Source: Entonaema liquescens
Taxonomy: Eukaryota; Ascomycota; Sordariomycetes; Xylariales; Xylariaceae
Direction of reading: 5' to 3'
Length of the DNA: 64,000 bases
NCBI GenBank assembly: GCA_902805475.1
Contig: CADCSX010000023.1
Coordinates: 1,736,001 to 1,800,000 of the forward strand
Both the position numbers and the translations under genes were made by a program. The notes beneath the pieces were generated by a model. The model saw only the letters and a list, made by a program, of their open reading frames with translations, was not told where the DNA came from and searched no databases. Within the stretch, counting starts at the first letter, position 1. Every line of letters begins with the position of its first letter. Below, in pieces: positions 23,386-36,351 of this stretch.

Positions 23386-24929
23386 TTAATCATTTTCTCG
23401 TCCGGGTCCTCCTGATCCTACCCTTGTCGCTCCACCACGCGACCTTTCATCTGACGTTGCTGGTGAATTTCGTCGCTCGCCCTCGCCCTGTTGCGCCCTC
23501 ATTTCTGACGCATATCGTGGTGACGGCTGGTCCGCCAATAACGATGAAACTGAGTGAGCACCGCTCCTAGATTGTTGCGACGGCTCGCCTGCTCCAACTT
23601 CCCTTGACGGGCCAAGCCCCGGTGAAAGTCCCCGATGCGGACCAAATGATTCAATTCGACCGCGCCCCGTAGATCGGTACGCCGAGACGTCGCTTCTTTG
23701 CCTTGAATGACCTCGTCGTCGACCGGGAGGCGGATTTGATAATGCTGATGATCCGCCGTGCTGACCGAAAGGCGGAGATCTAAACCGTGCTTGGCTCGGC
23801 GGAGGCGGCGCTTGCTGGGGACCCGTCGCTTTTCGTTTCTTAGGCGATTCTATTGATTGCCGAGAAGCAACATTAGCCAGATGTGTTTCTACCTGTTCGT
23901 TTTGGGTTTTGACAAACCAGAAGGCGTTCCTGGCTGATTAGAGCCTCCTTGGGTGGTTGGGGGTTGCCAATGGTGAAAATATATCGATGGTGACTGCGTA
24001 TCTTGTTGCTGCTGTTGCTGTTGCGCAAGCGCGTGTGATGGGTGAGGAATACCAACCGGCCCAGCAGCTCCCTCTCCCGTACTTAGTCGAGGAAGGGCTG
24101 AGCTCCCCAAAGGCCTTCCTACAGCTCCGCCCATACTCAATGTATGCGCCCTATGCCTTGGTGAGCTGGGTCCCTGGTAGGGCACGAAGCTTGCCTGGGC
24201 GCCAGCTACGGATCCTGGCGTAGACGGGACACCGTATTGCTGCCCCCCGTACTGCTGAGACTCTCTTCTAGCCTCCGGTGATAAAGCCCCTTGGGCTGGC
24301 ATAATCTGCGCTGCGTGCGCCTGCTGTGGCATCAAATACTGTTGCGCCCATTCGAGAGCCATCTGCGGTAGCGCTCCGCCACTCATTCCTGCGAAAACAA
24401 CGGGTACCATTGCCGGTGGTATACCTCGATCCAGGGACGTTCGGAGCATGTCGTATTCCAGTTTCCTCTGTTCCAAGCGTAACGTTTCCTGTCGTGTCTT
24501 TTCTTCTTCCTGTTTCCTTTTCTCCTCTTCAGTCTTGGCTATTAACCAAGTTCTCATTGCGTCTTCGGAGCCCTGATGTTGAGGAGGCGCGGGTAACGCA
24601 CCAAGCGTCTGGCTATGCGGAGAAGGAGCTGGCGCCCCTTGAGAATGTAAAGGTGGTCCCGGAGCTGGTGGGTGAGGTGGACCAGGAGCCGGTTGTGGTG
24701 GCGGTTGAGCTAGTGTCATGGCTGCCGGGAGAGGCAGGCCACGATGAGGTGCTGACATGGGCTTGGTAGACGGACTCTGCTTCTGCGGGAGAGCGATAAA
24801 CGACTTTTGCAAAGAGTCCTGGACACTCAAGGGGGGCGAGGATCGAGGCGGCGTCGGTAGATCATGGACAGGCCGGTACCCGTGTTGAACTGGCTGCTTG
24901 GCTGTGAGCATCATCTCGATAGAAGACAT
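23386..24929 (-). CDS. Proline-rich coiled-coil protein with a nuclear-localisation-like motif, unidentified
   Basis: Start ATG at 24929. Reading straight on gives 346 residues. Removing a 68-nt intron at 23850-23917 (donor GTTTGT, acceptor CAATAG) keeps the frame and extends it to a stop at 23386, giving 1476 nt, 491 residues. Exon 2 then begins with ESPKKRKATG, containing PKKRK, a classic nuclear-import-type motif, which supports the intron. Order of parts: a conserved-looking start (MSSIEMMLTAKQPVQHGYRP), a Pro-rich region to about residue 125, a charged helical stretch rich in Glu, Lys and Arg that looks like a coiled coil (about 130-165), an ordered segment MVPVVFAGMSGGALPQMALE, a short poly-Gln, and a Ser/Arg-rich tail. 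It looks like a fungal transcriptional or developmental regulator, but I cannot name the family. Its upstream region is unusually long. Confidence 0.72.
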
Positions 24930-26683
24930 AAAGAGGAACTAGACGGCAGCGTGGGGACGCATGCTAGGGGCTAGAAAAGAAGCAAGGTAACGGTAGATGG
25001 TGCTGGCAGTGTTGGTGGTAGTGTATACGGAACAGAAGGTGGTGAATAACCTTTGCATAAGAAAGTTGGATGGGACGGCCAACTTAGTAGAGAGGGGACG
25101 GGATACGATCGGGGCTTGTGGAACTGTTGGATCCCAAAGCCCAGCCTCATTTGAAGGTCGACGCCAAACAACACATGGGTAGTAATTCCAAAGGATTAAC
25201 TGGGGGGACTGCAGTGGTTGTTGCGTGGTATTTTGGGCGTAGTAACTGGACATGCGCCGACACAGCAGCAGTCGAGGACCCTAGCCGTCTGGGAGGATCG
25301 ATGCCCAAGGCAGCTCTAAGTGTCGGGAAGCACCAAGTAGGAAGATCTTGGAACGGAACGATATTGTGAGCTGATAGACTAGACTCTACTACCACTTGTA
25401 GCCGATTTAGGCAATGCCCGAAGTGGAAAGTAGAGGTTGTTCTGGGTGTGGAGTAAAACGAGGGCCTGGCTTATCTGAAAGTAGTATGCGTACACATGTA
25501 TCTGGAAGATTTCATACAAGAGCTTGTAGAATTGTAGAAGACCGGATAGGAAGGAATGGGACTAGTTGGGAACAAGGAATTTAGATAGCTGGACCGAACA
25601 GGATAGCTCAGTAGACCGATTTACGCGAAGCTGGTAATGATAACCGTCCGAGTCAGCAGAAGGAAGCACTCGCTGTCAAAGTGAGTATGGTCCAGACATG
25701 ATAGGATGTTAAGGATGGATGTCAGGGAAGCGTTGGCAACAAGTAAGGGTTAAGTGGTTAAATTTGTCAGTTTCATTAAAAAATAATAAGAAACCGAGGC
25801 AGAAGAGAAGACTGGCTAGCAACAATCTCGAGTAAAAGGAACTAGAGTGTCCAACTACGGAATGTTAGCTCGAGGTAGAAGTTAAGAAGTGGCTGAAGAG
25901 TTGGCGAGGCGTGCCCAAGGGACGAGGAGGGGAGGGGAAGCCTTCTTTTCACGCCACTGTACTGACGAGGCTGATCGAGCTGGTAAGTACAGATTCAGAT
26001 TCAACCTGGCCTGTCCTTGCTCTCAGTTAAATTTTTTTTTCTTCTTCTTTTCCTCTTTCCTCTCTTTCCAGGGTCAACGGGCCCTTGTCTTTCACGGTAG
26101 GGCAGGGTTACTGGTCCGACCTTGGGACGGGCGTGTTTATAAGGCTAATGAGGTATCTTTTGGCAGAAAGACCCCGTTTATAGTACATTGTAAATACGTA
26201 CATAGTAGTAACAGAGACTTGACCTACCCCGTTTCGAACTCGAGTATCGAAGGAAGACACAGGCCGGGGGTGGAAAGAGTTACCATGCAGGGTCGATCCT
26301 CGACGTCGGAAAAAAGAATGTGAAGGAGGATGCAAGAGTGACGAACGAATCAACGAGTGGTGGGGGTGTGGAAGTATTGGAAGTATTGGCAAAGCGGCTA
26401 CCTAGCAGCCAGCTTGCCTTAAGTAAGTATGGTGCTCTGCTTGCTTGACTAAGTAACAGTGTGAGGGAGAAAGTAGAAAAGATAGATGTGGATGGATTGA
26501 AGAGTGGAGTCTAAGAGCAAGACTGCACGGCGCATATGTGGGCAGATGGGACGAAAACTAATAAACAGACGCTTTTCTGCTGTAAGACGTGTCAAGAAGA
26601 GTTCGAGACTGGGGATAGGACGGTGCAGGAGAATTCTCGCGAGAAGATCTAGAACACGGACGATCTTTTTCTTTCTCTCTCCC

Positions 26684-26700
26684 TTTTTTTTTTTTTTTTT
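26684..26700. repeat. Poly-T tract, about 17 nt
   Basis: Uninterrupted T run inside a longer pyrimidine-rich stretch in the 11.4-kb gene-poor region. Confidence 0.75.
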
Positions 26701-26917
26701 CCCTCTTGTTTTATTTTCTTCTTCGAAGTGGCGCTTTGCTTTGTAAGTGTGTATGTGTATGGTTTACTGTAAACCATTAGGTATATGTATAATGTAAATC
26801 AGGTCTATAATCGATACACGGGACGGATATAGGCAATACGTACGTAGGACGTTACTATGTATATAAAATACTATACTAGGTAAAATGTACCTTGGTAGTT
26901 ACCTAGGTAATTCTACC

Positions 26918-26948
26918 ATGTATATCATGTATATCATGTATATCATGT
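26918..26948. repeat. 9-bp tandem repeat ATGTATATC, about 3.4 copies
   Basis: Three full copies and a partial one, directly after a TACCTAGGTA palindrome at 26900-26909. Confidence 0.85.
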
Positions 26949-29900
26949 ACCTAACATACGTATTTCATCTGTTGTGAAAGGCGAGGGTATGTATTATTTG
27001 AAGTAAGATGTATGTAAGAAGGTAAACTCGGCAGAGACCGTTGGTACCAAACAATTCGAATAGGTAAGGTCGAAAGGGGCAAGTAGGTACATACTGTATG
27101 TACATTCCAGGCTTGGAAATAGTAGCGTCAGCAGCTGAAAAGTGGAGTTCACCCGCTTGAGGTAGACGAGTAATGCGTAATGTACTTAGTTACAAACCAT
27201 AGAAGCGTGTCTAGACCCGATAGAGATGAAGAGCCTAGGGTTACGGGCTGAGTGGAAGAATACACACTACTGATCATACTAATACAAGTACATACTAACA
27301 TAAACATAATATTATTATTAACTACCTCATTATATTAGTTAATGTTAGGTGTTAGTTACTATATTAAATACTAGCAGGCCACTTGCCCAGCCACATAGAA
27401 GAAAAGAAAGAAAAAGAAAAATGAATCTCATAAGCGATTCTCGAGTCATACTACTAAGAGGCATGAAAAAGAGTACCCAAGTGCATCAAAAAGAATATGT
27501 ACTTAATTGATAATCCCTGGCCCCTAGGGGGGGGGGGTTCAGAAGCCTAAGTAAATACGCAAATACCTACAGCTACAGTTACAGCTAGAAGTATGTTGTT
27601 TGTTCTTGTCTGGGTGGGTGCGTATATGCGTGTGGCTGTACGAAGTAGATGTAAACATCTTTTACGTAGGTAGTATACATTTACGCAACACATCATGTAC
27701 AGTCAAGTCTCCCAAGTAGTGTTAGCGCGATAAGAGTACTGTATGCATTATACAATATGAAACCGTGAGGAGCTCTCCAGTTTGAAAGTATTTTATACTG
27801 TGCGTTACTGTACGGAATCTTCGCCGGGTCTTCCAGTCTAGCATACATATGCAGGCGTATGTACCGACGGATGTATATACGTATGTGTAAGAAGTCCGCA
27901 TGGGGAAGACAGGTCTCGACAAGAAAGATAGACGTGAGATGGCTAAGTATGCAACGAGTTTCGATCCCACTTAGTGTATCAGGGTATGATATAGGCATGT
28001 ATGCCGTTTGGGAGTTATGCGCAATGTAACATACCTTAAGAGTATATACACTTAGATATATTTGGTTTACATATGTATAGAGAAGCTATACCGGCGTGTA
28101 GTGTATGATTCTATATCCAAATGCTACGCGTGTAGCGGAGCTTTTATGAAGGTATCATGCCAAACTGACGTACTTACAGTATGATTCCAGAGTAATATAG
28201 CAGCATAGGCAAGCAAGAAAAAAAACAAGAATGATGCACCATGGCGGGGTCTACCATTATACCTCATAACAAGGGGCTCGTCTTGTCCTGTAACCAACCC
28301 GTAGTATGTAAGATTCCCAACAGTGTCAGCTGTGAATATTCCCGATTTCGCAATCGTGCGCATTGTGTGAATAACACGCGCACGCGCAACGGGGACAAAC
28401 AATCCTAGCCATCTTGGCAGCTGACTTCCTCTTTGGAAGATCAGCATTTCTACCTAGAGTCAGTCTAGGTTAGGTAGGTAAGAAATACGAACAATAGTAA
28501 TACATATACTTCGAGTTTCTGCGGCCGCGTGGCTACCGATATTGGGTATTGACGTCCCTTGCCTAGGGGGGGTTCTTCTCCTGAGGGGGTTTTCTAACCC
28601 TGGCAACGACGATTCCATTTACATAGCAAAATTCCTAAAAGCGCCGTGTCTCGGGACCGACGGCTCGTCTGTACGTAGCATAAGTAACTTCGGTTATGTT
28701 GGATAATAAAACCAAGTTGGCTCCAAGGTTAAAAAGTAGGAAAAGCGGCTGGGCAATTGGGCAATGGGAGTGAAGTTGGTCAGCCAGTAGAAGGGAGGAG
28801 ATTGGCTTAGATGGGCTAGACATCGTATTGTTTCGCCTTCTCGCAGCCCTTGTCGGCAATGTTTCAAGATCAACCCGATTAGGCAGTCGACCTCTCATAT
28901 TTAGACGTTTCAACTAAGGCAAAAACTGGGGGTTCGGGGAATTGAAGGAGCACTGCAATAGGGTAGCAGGAACTCGTCACATACCTTAGACTATGTGGGT
29001 TAGGAGGTGTAATTATGTACATACATGTATATATAATGGATATTATATAGGGTGGGATATAATAGATATAACTATACCTATATATATAAATCACTTAACT
29101 ACGTACCGTACTTTTCCAGAATCACTCTGTCGGGTCGGCGCCAACCAGCTCGGGAATGAGGATGACCTCATCTGGATCTGACTTGCGAATGCTAGATGTA
29201 ATATGTAGAGTACCGAAAGTTCTCATCATCCTCATCACGCTCCTGAAACATTCCATCGTATAATTCAACCATGTATCCCACGACAAGGGTTTCGGATTGC
29301 GGAAAGCTTAGAGAACTTGAGGGGTCGACAATTATGTCGAAATAAGGAAAGACATCGAAGTTGCAAAGATTGTAACTGGCGGAGCTTAGGGCGAGTTCAA
29401 CGGGAGGGGCTGCGGAGTTAGTCCAAAGGAGGGGCAGACCCTCCGCAAGTACATCCGTACCTTCCCTCCGTATTGTACCTAGGTATTTTGATACAGGTTA
29501 CATGTGCTTCTATCCACACTAAAGGAGTACCCAACCCCGGTACTTGCACTAATGTACGGATCCGTACCCTTCCAGCCTTAGATGTACGTAGGGTTACATG
29601 GTAAATACCTAGATGATCTTTTAACGATGATTCGCACGAAATGCTCACCCTTTTTTCTTCTAAGGTTGTATTCTCTTAAGCTGAATTGGGTTTTATTCCT
29701 TTGTTGCATCCATCTTGGCCTCGAGAGAGATATACACATTCTTACATATTTGCGACTCGCGTATAGTAGCATGTAGTATTACTTACCCTATTACTCTTAG
29801 GTAAGGTATTATCATAGCAGAACCGGTCAAGATACAACCTTGTAAATTGTCTGTGCCGTGAGCTCGTGGTCAGTTTTTTGTAAGCCTCACAAATTCTCCT

Positions 29901-30065
29901 TTGTAATTGCTTGTATTACATGTAACACTCCGTGTAAGTCGGTCCTGGATACTTTCGCTTCAGCCCGGTTTTTGACTTCTTACCGGAGCCTTCCGTATGC
30001 TTAAATGGACGGGCTCGCCCTGTCAAGCGATCAATGTAAATGCCGGTATTTAAGGTTGCTTTTAA

Positions 30066-30105
30066 CCTTACCTTACCTTACCTTGCCTTGCCTTGCCTCG
30101 CCTTG
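30066..30105. repeat. Pentanucleotide array CCTTA/CCTTG
   Basis: Three CCTTA units pass into CCTTG units and then a CCTCG variant, a decaying array about 40 nt long. Confidence 0.85.
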
Positions 30106-31616
30106 TGCTTGGACAGGGCATCATAAACGACTGATGTCTACTATGTATTGTTGCGTACAGGGAATAGGCGCATGGATCTTGCATTAATGCTACCGTTTTG
30201 GGATGTCCTCGCCCATTACAGCTATTGTAGTGCTTGCTACATGATCTGAAGCATTATGACTTGTTTCTTGACGCCACAGCCGAATTTCTCGCTTGGCGTC
30301 AAGTCAGGTGCGGATGAATCTATAGATGCGGATGTCTGGGCCTTCATAGCCGCAACTCTTTTTAACTATGTACAAGGCCTTGACCGTTATTTACTTACAT
30401 AGTCTAAATATACCCGGCTCGTGGCTGATAAATGGCATGAAGTCTCACGAGACCCTAAGCACGTCGTCGATGGGGTAGGACAAGGCGACACATCGATTTA
30501 TTGCTGGAATTTATTAAATATTAGACCTCGTTCGTAAACAAGCCAATTCCTACTTCCAGGCGCGGAATTGTGGCCAAGCCATCTCCTGCACAAGCAAGTG
30601 TAATGGTGGTGCAGCGTGTAGCCAATAACTTGTGTGTGCAAGCTGGAGATCATCCAGGCATACTGCGGCGACCTCGTAAACATTGTCGCCCGTGTGGGCC
30701 ATCGCCTCGATATTTAATGATATATAGAAGACCGAGCAAGCATTCCCGATCGATTGATATCTGTGAGACCGGATATTCTTATAGTATGTAGATGAATGCA
30801 GTTTCCGTCATACTGCATCGTTGGATACGAACACCATGAGCTGCGCCCAATATTGATTATAAAATATCTATTTTACATGCCTCATGGTAGTCGACAATCT
30901 CTATCTGTGAAACTATGAAGTACGTAAAAGGCAAATCCCTAAGTTACCTAGTTGAAGTTGAGCCACAGCACGTTTTACAGATCTACATCAGGTACATTGC
31001 CGTTTACGAAAGTACACAACCTGAGCGTCGTGCACATAAACTTAAGAGATGTATACATGTAGTTATAGTACCTTCGCAAATCAAGTACTTGAAGGTAAAT
31101 GGGTAAATGAATTACTAAGTACCTATCTAATGACAACATAACAGGGGTTGCCATTCGCATAGTCCTTTATTCTTTTCTCGTCTGCTAAGCGTTAGGGCGT
31201 TAATGCGTTTGGGCGTTTTCTGCGTAATATCGTAATATGGATCAAACTATTTAACTAGATGTATTGCGGCTGGAAACTCGATGGAAGTGATACCATGTAT
31301 ATATGAAAAGCTGAGATCCCACCATAAGAAGAAGATCTGTGGACTGATTTTATTTTTATTAGCACTGTACTATACCTATGGGGTACCTAAGCCTCATAAT
31401 TCCTAAACGGGGAGGAAGAAGCAGCGGTTGACCAATCAGCATTTAGGCGTATGTCCTAACCGGGACAGCTAGGTAAAGCTAGGCGACATTCTTGTTCCGA
31501 AAGAAGGAGAGAACTCCTTGTTTCTTCCACGGGTACTATTTATGCGGTAGCCTAATGGCGGATGTTCCTAGCGCTGCGCAAAAAAAGTCATGATGCGTAC
31601 CAAGTGCGAATTTAGC

Positions 31617-31656
31617 ATAGACTTACATAGACTTACATCGACTTACATAGATTTAC
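31617..31656. repeat. 10-bp imperfect tandem repeat ACTTACATAG
   Basis: Three consecutive units at 31621-31650, one with a C-for-A change, plus partial units at each end. Confidence 0.8.
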
Positions 31657-32791
31657 CCCCAAGTCAGATTAGGTTTAACTAACGTTAACATTACTAACTT
31701 GTTGTACAAAAACCCTTGGGGCACCTGATCGGCACAGTATGCATTACACGGTGCTCACACGACCAGCATTAGAACTTAATTAAAGTTGGCAGGACGAGAC
31801 GAGACGACGCTTGAAACAGCTCCATCAACTTTTTTTTTCATCAACATGCGAGAGGCAACGAGAACGAATGTGTTTCGATTTCAAATACACCGCTTAGGGA
31901 AAAGCCAAGAATATCATGCTTGGCCTTTACTTTTGTTACATCCGATCGTGGCAACTGGCATGACCAAACGGCACTCTTCATACCTTCGATTTTGAACTTC
32001 CTTATTCTCTTCTGTCACAAAGTTCTATTTTCTTCTTCTATGGTTGCAGCATATCTATTCTGGGGTTTTAATGTATCGAGGCAACACGATATACTTACTA
32101 GTCATAAACATAAGATCCATATCCTTTAACTAACAAGACACTTAAACTAAAGCCATCACTATGCCACTAATTAATTAAATACAGTACACTCACGCTTAAC
32201 TCATAAATCTCACTAGGATTTGTGGATCAAGTCCGGTGTGTCGAGGTGAGAGACTACATACAGAAGGAATACAGAGACAAGTATTGGCTATTCCCAAGTC
32301 CAAGTATAAATCTGATACGGGAACACCCATTCAGACTCCCAGCGGTCAGACTACCATGTGGTATACATCCAAGCACGGCTCGACAACACATCTTTACTGT
32401 TTACATGACATGTTTGTATCGTCCTCTCATTATCCGAGCAACAACTATTCCTGTTACTTGGACAGTTTGATATGACCGGACAGGGAGCCAGTTAGCCATC
32501 GAATAGCATTGGTGCAGTTAAAGGATCAAAACAGAGCTTGACCGGCAGCTCGTACAGCAGGGGCTAATAAGCTTATGGGTCATACTCTTTCAGTCACCAA
32601 TTATTTCCCTACGAATGACATTCGAGCTTCTACGACTCGCTATTACGAGCCAATGGACATGACACTGGAACCGGTGGAGACGTGAGAGAAAAAAAACGCA
32701 CAGCAGCGGGTAGACCAATGTTAGTTTTCTCGTAGCCGCCGATACCTTAACGGTTTTCGGACAGACTAACTCTAAAATAACTTTAAACCAT

Positions 32792-32819
32792 CATGTAGAC
32801 ATACATGTATGTCTACATG
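32792..32819. repeat. Perfect 28-bp palindrome
   Basis: The left half CATGTAGACATACA is followed at once by its exact reverse complement, without a loop. It could form a hairpin or cruciform, or bind a dimeric protein. It lies more than 3 kb from the nearest supported gene. Confidence 0.9.
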
Positions 32820-35800
32820 TATCCGGTTTTACTTTGGCCCCTTTTCTTAGCCATGTAGGTCGACCCCATTTTACGAGGTATAGGTATAAGCACATCTCAC
32901 TGCCTACTGCAGTGTAGTGTAGTGTATACAGGCAAGAGACATACACACCCCCATACAGTAACTCGACAACACCTTCGGATCCGGATTCTTGGTCAGGGTC
33001 CACACGCGGGATCGAGGAACCTCGCAATATACTGAGCCGCTAGGTAGTCTGTGGAAATTTGATCGGACTTCCGGAGGAGCCACGCACATACGAAGTAGGC
33101 TGGCCGCCGAAAAGCGCATATTGCATTTGGCGATGCATCACATCACGAGTGAAGACGGTATACGACATGGCAAGGATCGGGATAGGGAATAAGGAGGCTG
33201 CCCGATCTCTCAATATTTCCCTAGCAGACCGGTATCTCAGTCAGATACTCTACAGAACGAATACATGGGATACCACGAATCTCATCTATTGCGACGGTTA
33301 GCACCGTATATGTCATGAATTTCCTAAAATAGGATAACCTTCAGCGCCGTCCCTACATTTACGGATTACTATCTTTAGTATCAGAAACTTTGTTCAACCG
33401 ACACGGCTCTAGTATCACCGGAAATGTTAACCCACATCCTGTTTCCGGCTGGTCAAACTGCCGAACAGTTCTCCGTCGCAAAATTCTCATCGACAACTCC
33501 TAACAGAAAAGGTCGACGGTTCTTTCTGCTTCCATAGGACTGCGTAATGAAGCAGGCTAGCTGCCGCCGTGACCGAGGGCCACGGAGATATTCCCAGTTT
33601 GGATGGAGCAAGATGCAAATACACACAATACAAGCAATATCCTTTCTTTCTGCCTGCTGTCTTGCCGATCCCCTACCTACTGTACAAACCCGGACCATGC
33701 CATGACATGACAGCTCTGTCATCCGTACATCGCGCTAGGCAGCCACCCAATCGGTTGATGCATCAGACAAAACAGAAAGAAAAATAAAAACGTCACCGAT
33801 CTAGCGGGGATCTAGTACCATGTAGCCCATGTACGTCGAACCACGATCATCCCTCTTCCATCACAACGGTCGAAGTTCGACCTTAACTCATCTAGAACAC
33901 ACATCTCGCGCCCTCTCCCCGTTGCGGAAGTAGGTGAGCGCAAACCCTTCGCCTTAATCTCCCCTTACGCCATCCTCATTCGTCTAGACGAGTCTACAGG
34001 CGGCTGGCCGTAACATGCGGCGTACGCCACCACATGCTGTCCGCGGCTACCAGCCCAGCCCTGCGAAAAGAAAAGAAGGGAAAAAAAGGCGAAAAAGCAA
34101 AATTTTCTTACATGCCCAACTGCTCGCCTACATACATACGTGACAAGCCTTTTGCTTCTTGCAATCTCCCCTTCGTCATCATACAAACCCCGGCTGAAAC
34201 ACATGAACGCAAGCGCCTCCCGCTTCTTCGTGCCCCCCAGAGATCTATCCTCGACGATTCCCACACTAGAGCGAGGCCAAAGTGGAAAAAAACAAAAACA
34301 TGATAGAAAAACCCGGTTAGAGAGACACGTGGGACGGCTTATTCGCGAGCCGCAATCTCTGTCACATTTTCTCTAAGCGTCATCTAGAGCCGTGGCGTTG
34401 ATGGAGCCGGGATATAACCACGCCGAGATGGGACTCGGCAGGTCAACAACTCTATAGTAGTAAATATTTCCACCATCGTAAGAATCTAACGTACGATGGC
34501 TTCGCTTTCTCTCCCTCAAGAGCCGACTATAGCCATCTTCCCTTGTCCCTGCTTATCGTAGTCGACGAAGATATAGCAAATGAACCGTTCCCCATATCTG
34601 CCCCCCACAAGCAAGCAAAGCAAAGTAGCTAAAAGAAGTACATACTAGTATCGATCTACGCAGTTACAAAATTTCTCTACCAAGACTCTTAGCTTACGGG
34701 GGGGCTTAAGCCACCATGTACGTCGGTCCCACACGTCGAGCAACAACAGGCAGACCAGGCAGTTTGCTTGAACTAGTAGCGAGAAGAGCCCAAAAGAAGA
34801 GAGAAACAGGCGATTTGATTACCATACCAGCACCCACCAACCGCCTTTGTGTGACCTACTTCTTTCGTCCTCGATGTGTCCTTTTACCCTCACCGGTATC
34901 CCCAACCCAAGCCACCGGGAGCCCATCGTTTAATCAAAAGGGGGCAAAATTGGGAAATAAGGCTGCCACGTAATGCCTAACCGGCGCGCCGCGCGCATCG
35001 GCGTCGCATGTCATGTCATATAGCGGCAACTTGCTCGCTACGCATGACTCGAATGGAATGCCAATAACGGCCCTGGGAGTCCAAGCCATCCATCCCGATA
35101 CGCCTCGCCTCGTCTCGCCTCGTCTATTGTGAGTACCTACTAACCAACCCGGTGTGCGGCCGCGGTCACTTTCCTCCTACCTAATCTACCACTACATAGT
35201 ACTACTAAACCTACCTACCCTGTTGTACACTACCTAATGTACGATAAACGGATCGAACTAGAAACCAAACGTACTAACGCGGCTCATTAGCCGTCCCAGA
35301 CCATCGGGGCCCCGAAACCCACCGGGCCTAACTCGATAGCGACAAGCCGGCAAAAAATAATACCGATGGGCGTAGAACATGGGAATTCCAGAATCCCTCT
35401 ATCTGGAGAAAGTTTTGTCTATTCCCGTGGGGCCTCGGACCGACTACACGAAAAACCCGTCTTTCTTCTTTGCTCCGGGGCCTCGGGCCTCCCATCTATT
35501 TGATGCGAATGTTTCGGCTACTGCATCGCACGCTACTTAGGGTACCGTGCTCGTGCTAAGTTAGCACCGGCTCTGGGCCACCTCGGGTTATTCCCCTTCG
35601 AAGCGAGCCCCCATCCCACGTGGCTCGGCGATAAAAAAGCAACTACTTTATCTGCTCGCCTTTAGCGACTAGCACTATTTCCCTAGTTAATTCGGGGCCT
35701 AGGACAAGACGAGTAAAATGTAGTCGGGCTACAACGAGCCGACAGTAGTATTCGTACGCTTAAACTATATGTTCCAAAAATCTTTATTCTTAGTATGTGT

Positions 35801-36351
35801 TCGTGTATTTAAGGTGTTCCTGGAAAGCTGAGCGGGTATCCAATCCGGACGGAGCTGTCCCGTCGTCCCGGACTAATCCTTTCCAAGTGCGAAGTGCTGT
35901 GTCCATATCTAATAGCGTCGCTAAATCATAAATCAAACTCACTGATACGCTGCCCCGAGCTTTGCCGACGTGCATAGCTCACATGTGTATCACGTACCGC
36001 ATTCCCATATCTCTATCATGACCATGATGGCACAGCCCGCGTTCAGCAATATCGAATCTCGCAATAGGCTCAGCTCCTATTGCCACATCCATATGATAAA
36101 ATTCAAACAAAATGATAGAACAAAATCCATATATGCTCCAAATCCCGCTACCAAATCACCCGTCCACTATTTACCTTGGATTTGAATAACCCAATGTACA
36201 TGATAGAAGATGGGTTCCTCGGAACCCCTCATGTGAACATGAAATAAAAGGCCCAAAACCAGAAAATAAGCACCTAGACCATGTGACAGACGATTCGATT
36301 TCGTATGTTTGCTAGAAGAGTAAAATCTTTGGTTTGCCGTAACCCCTATTG

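Larger units (their letters stand above)
24930..36351. other. 11.4-kb region without a supported protein-coding gene
   Basis: This is the longest gap in the window, lying between the starts or ends of two minus-strand genes. The part next to 24.9 kb may be a long 5' UTR or promoter of the proline-rich regulator. Open frames are numerous but short, mostly 60-100 codons, and overlap on both strands. Repeats seen: ATGTATATC x3 (26918-26948), CCTTR array (30066-30105), a 10-bp repeat near 31.62-31.66 kb, a 28-bp perfect palindrome (32792-32819), a T tract at 26684-26700, and TACCTAGGTA at 26900-26909 and 29476-29485. A consensus intron-like pair of sites on the plus strand lies at 25983-26071. 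No transposon protein, tRNA or rRNA was recognised. Confidence 0.45.

Noticed and set aside
25607..25680. String GATAGCTCAGTAG resembling a tRNA A box
   Set aside because: No B box or T arm follows at a workable distance.
25889..26323. Plus-strand 144-codon frame
   Set aside because: Contains a poly-Phe run from a T tract and spans intron-like sites; treated only as a possible antisense RNA.
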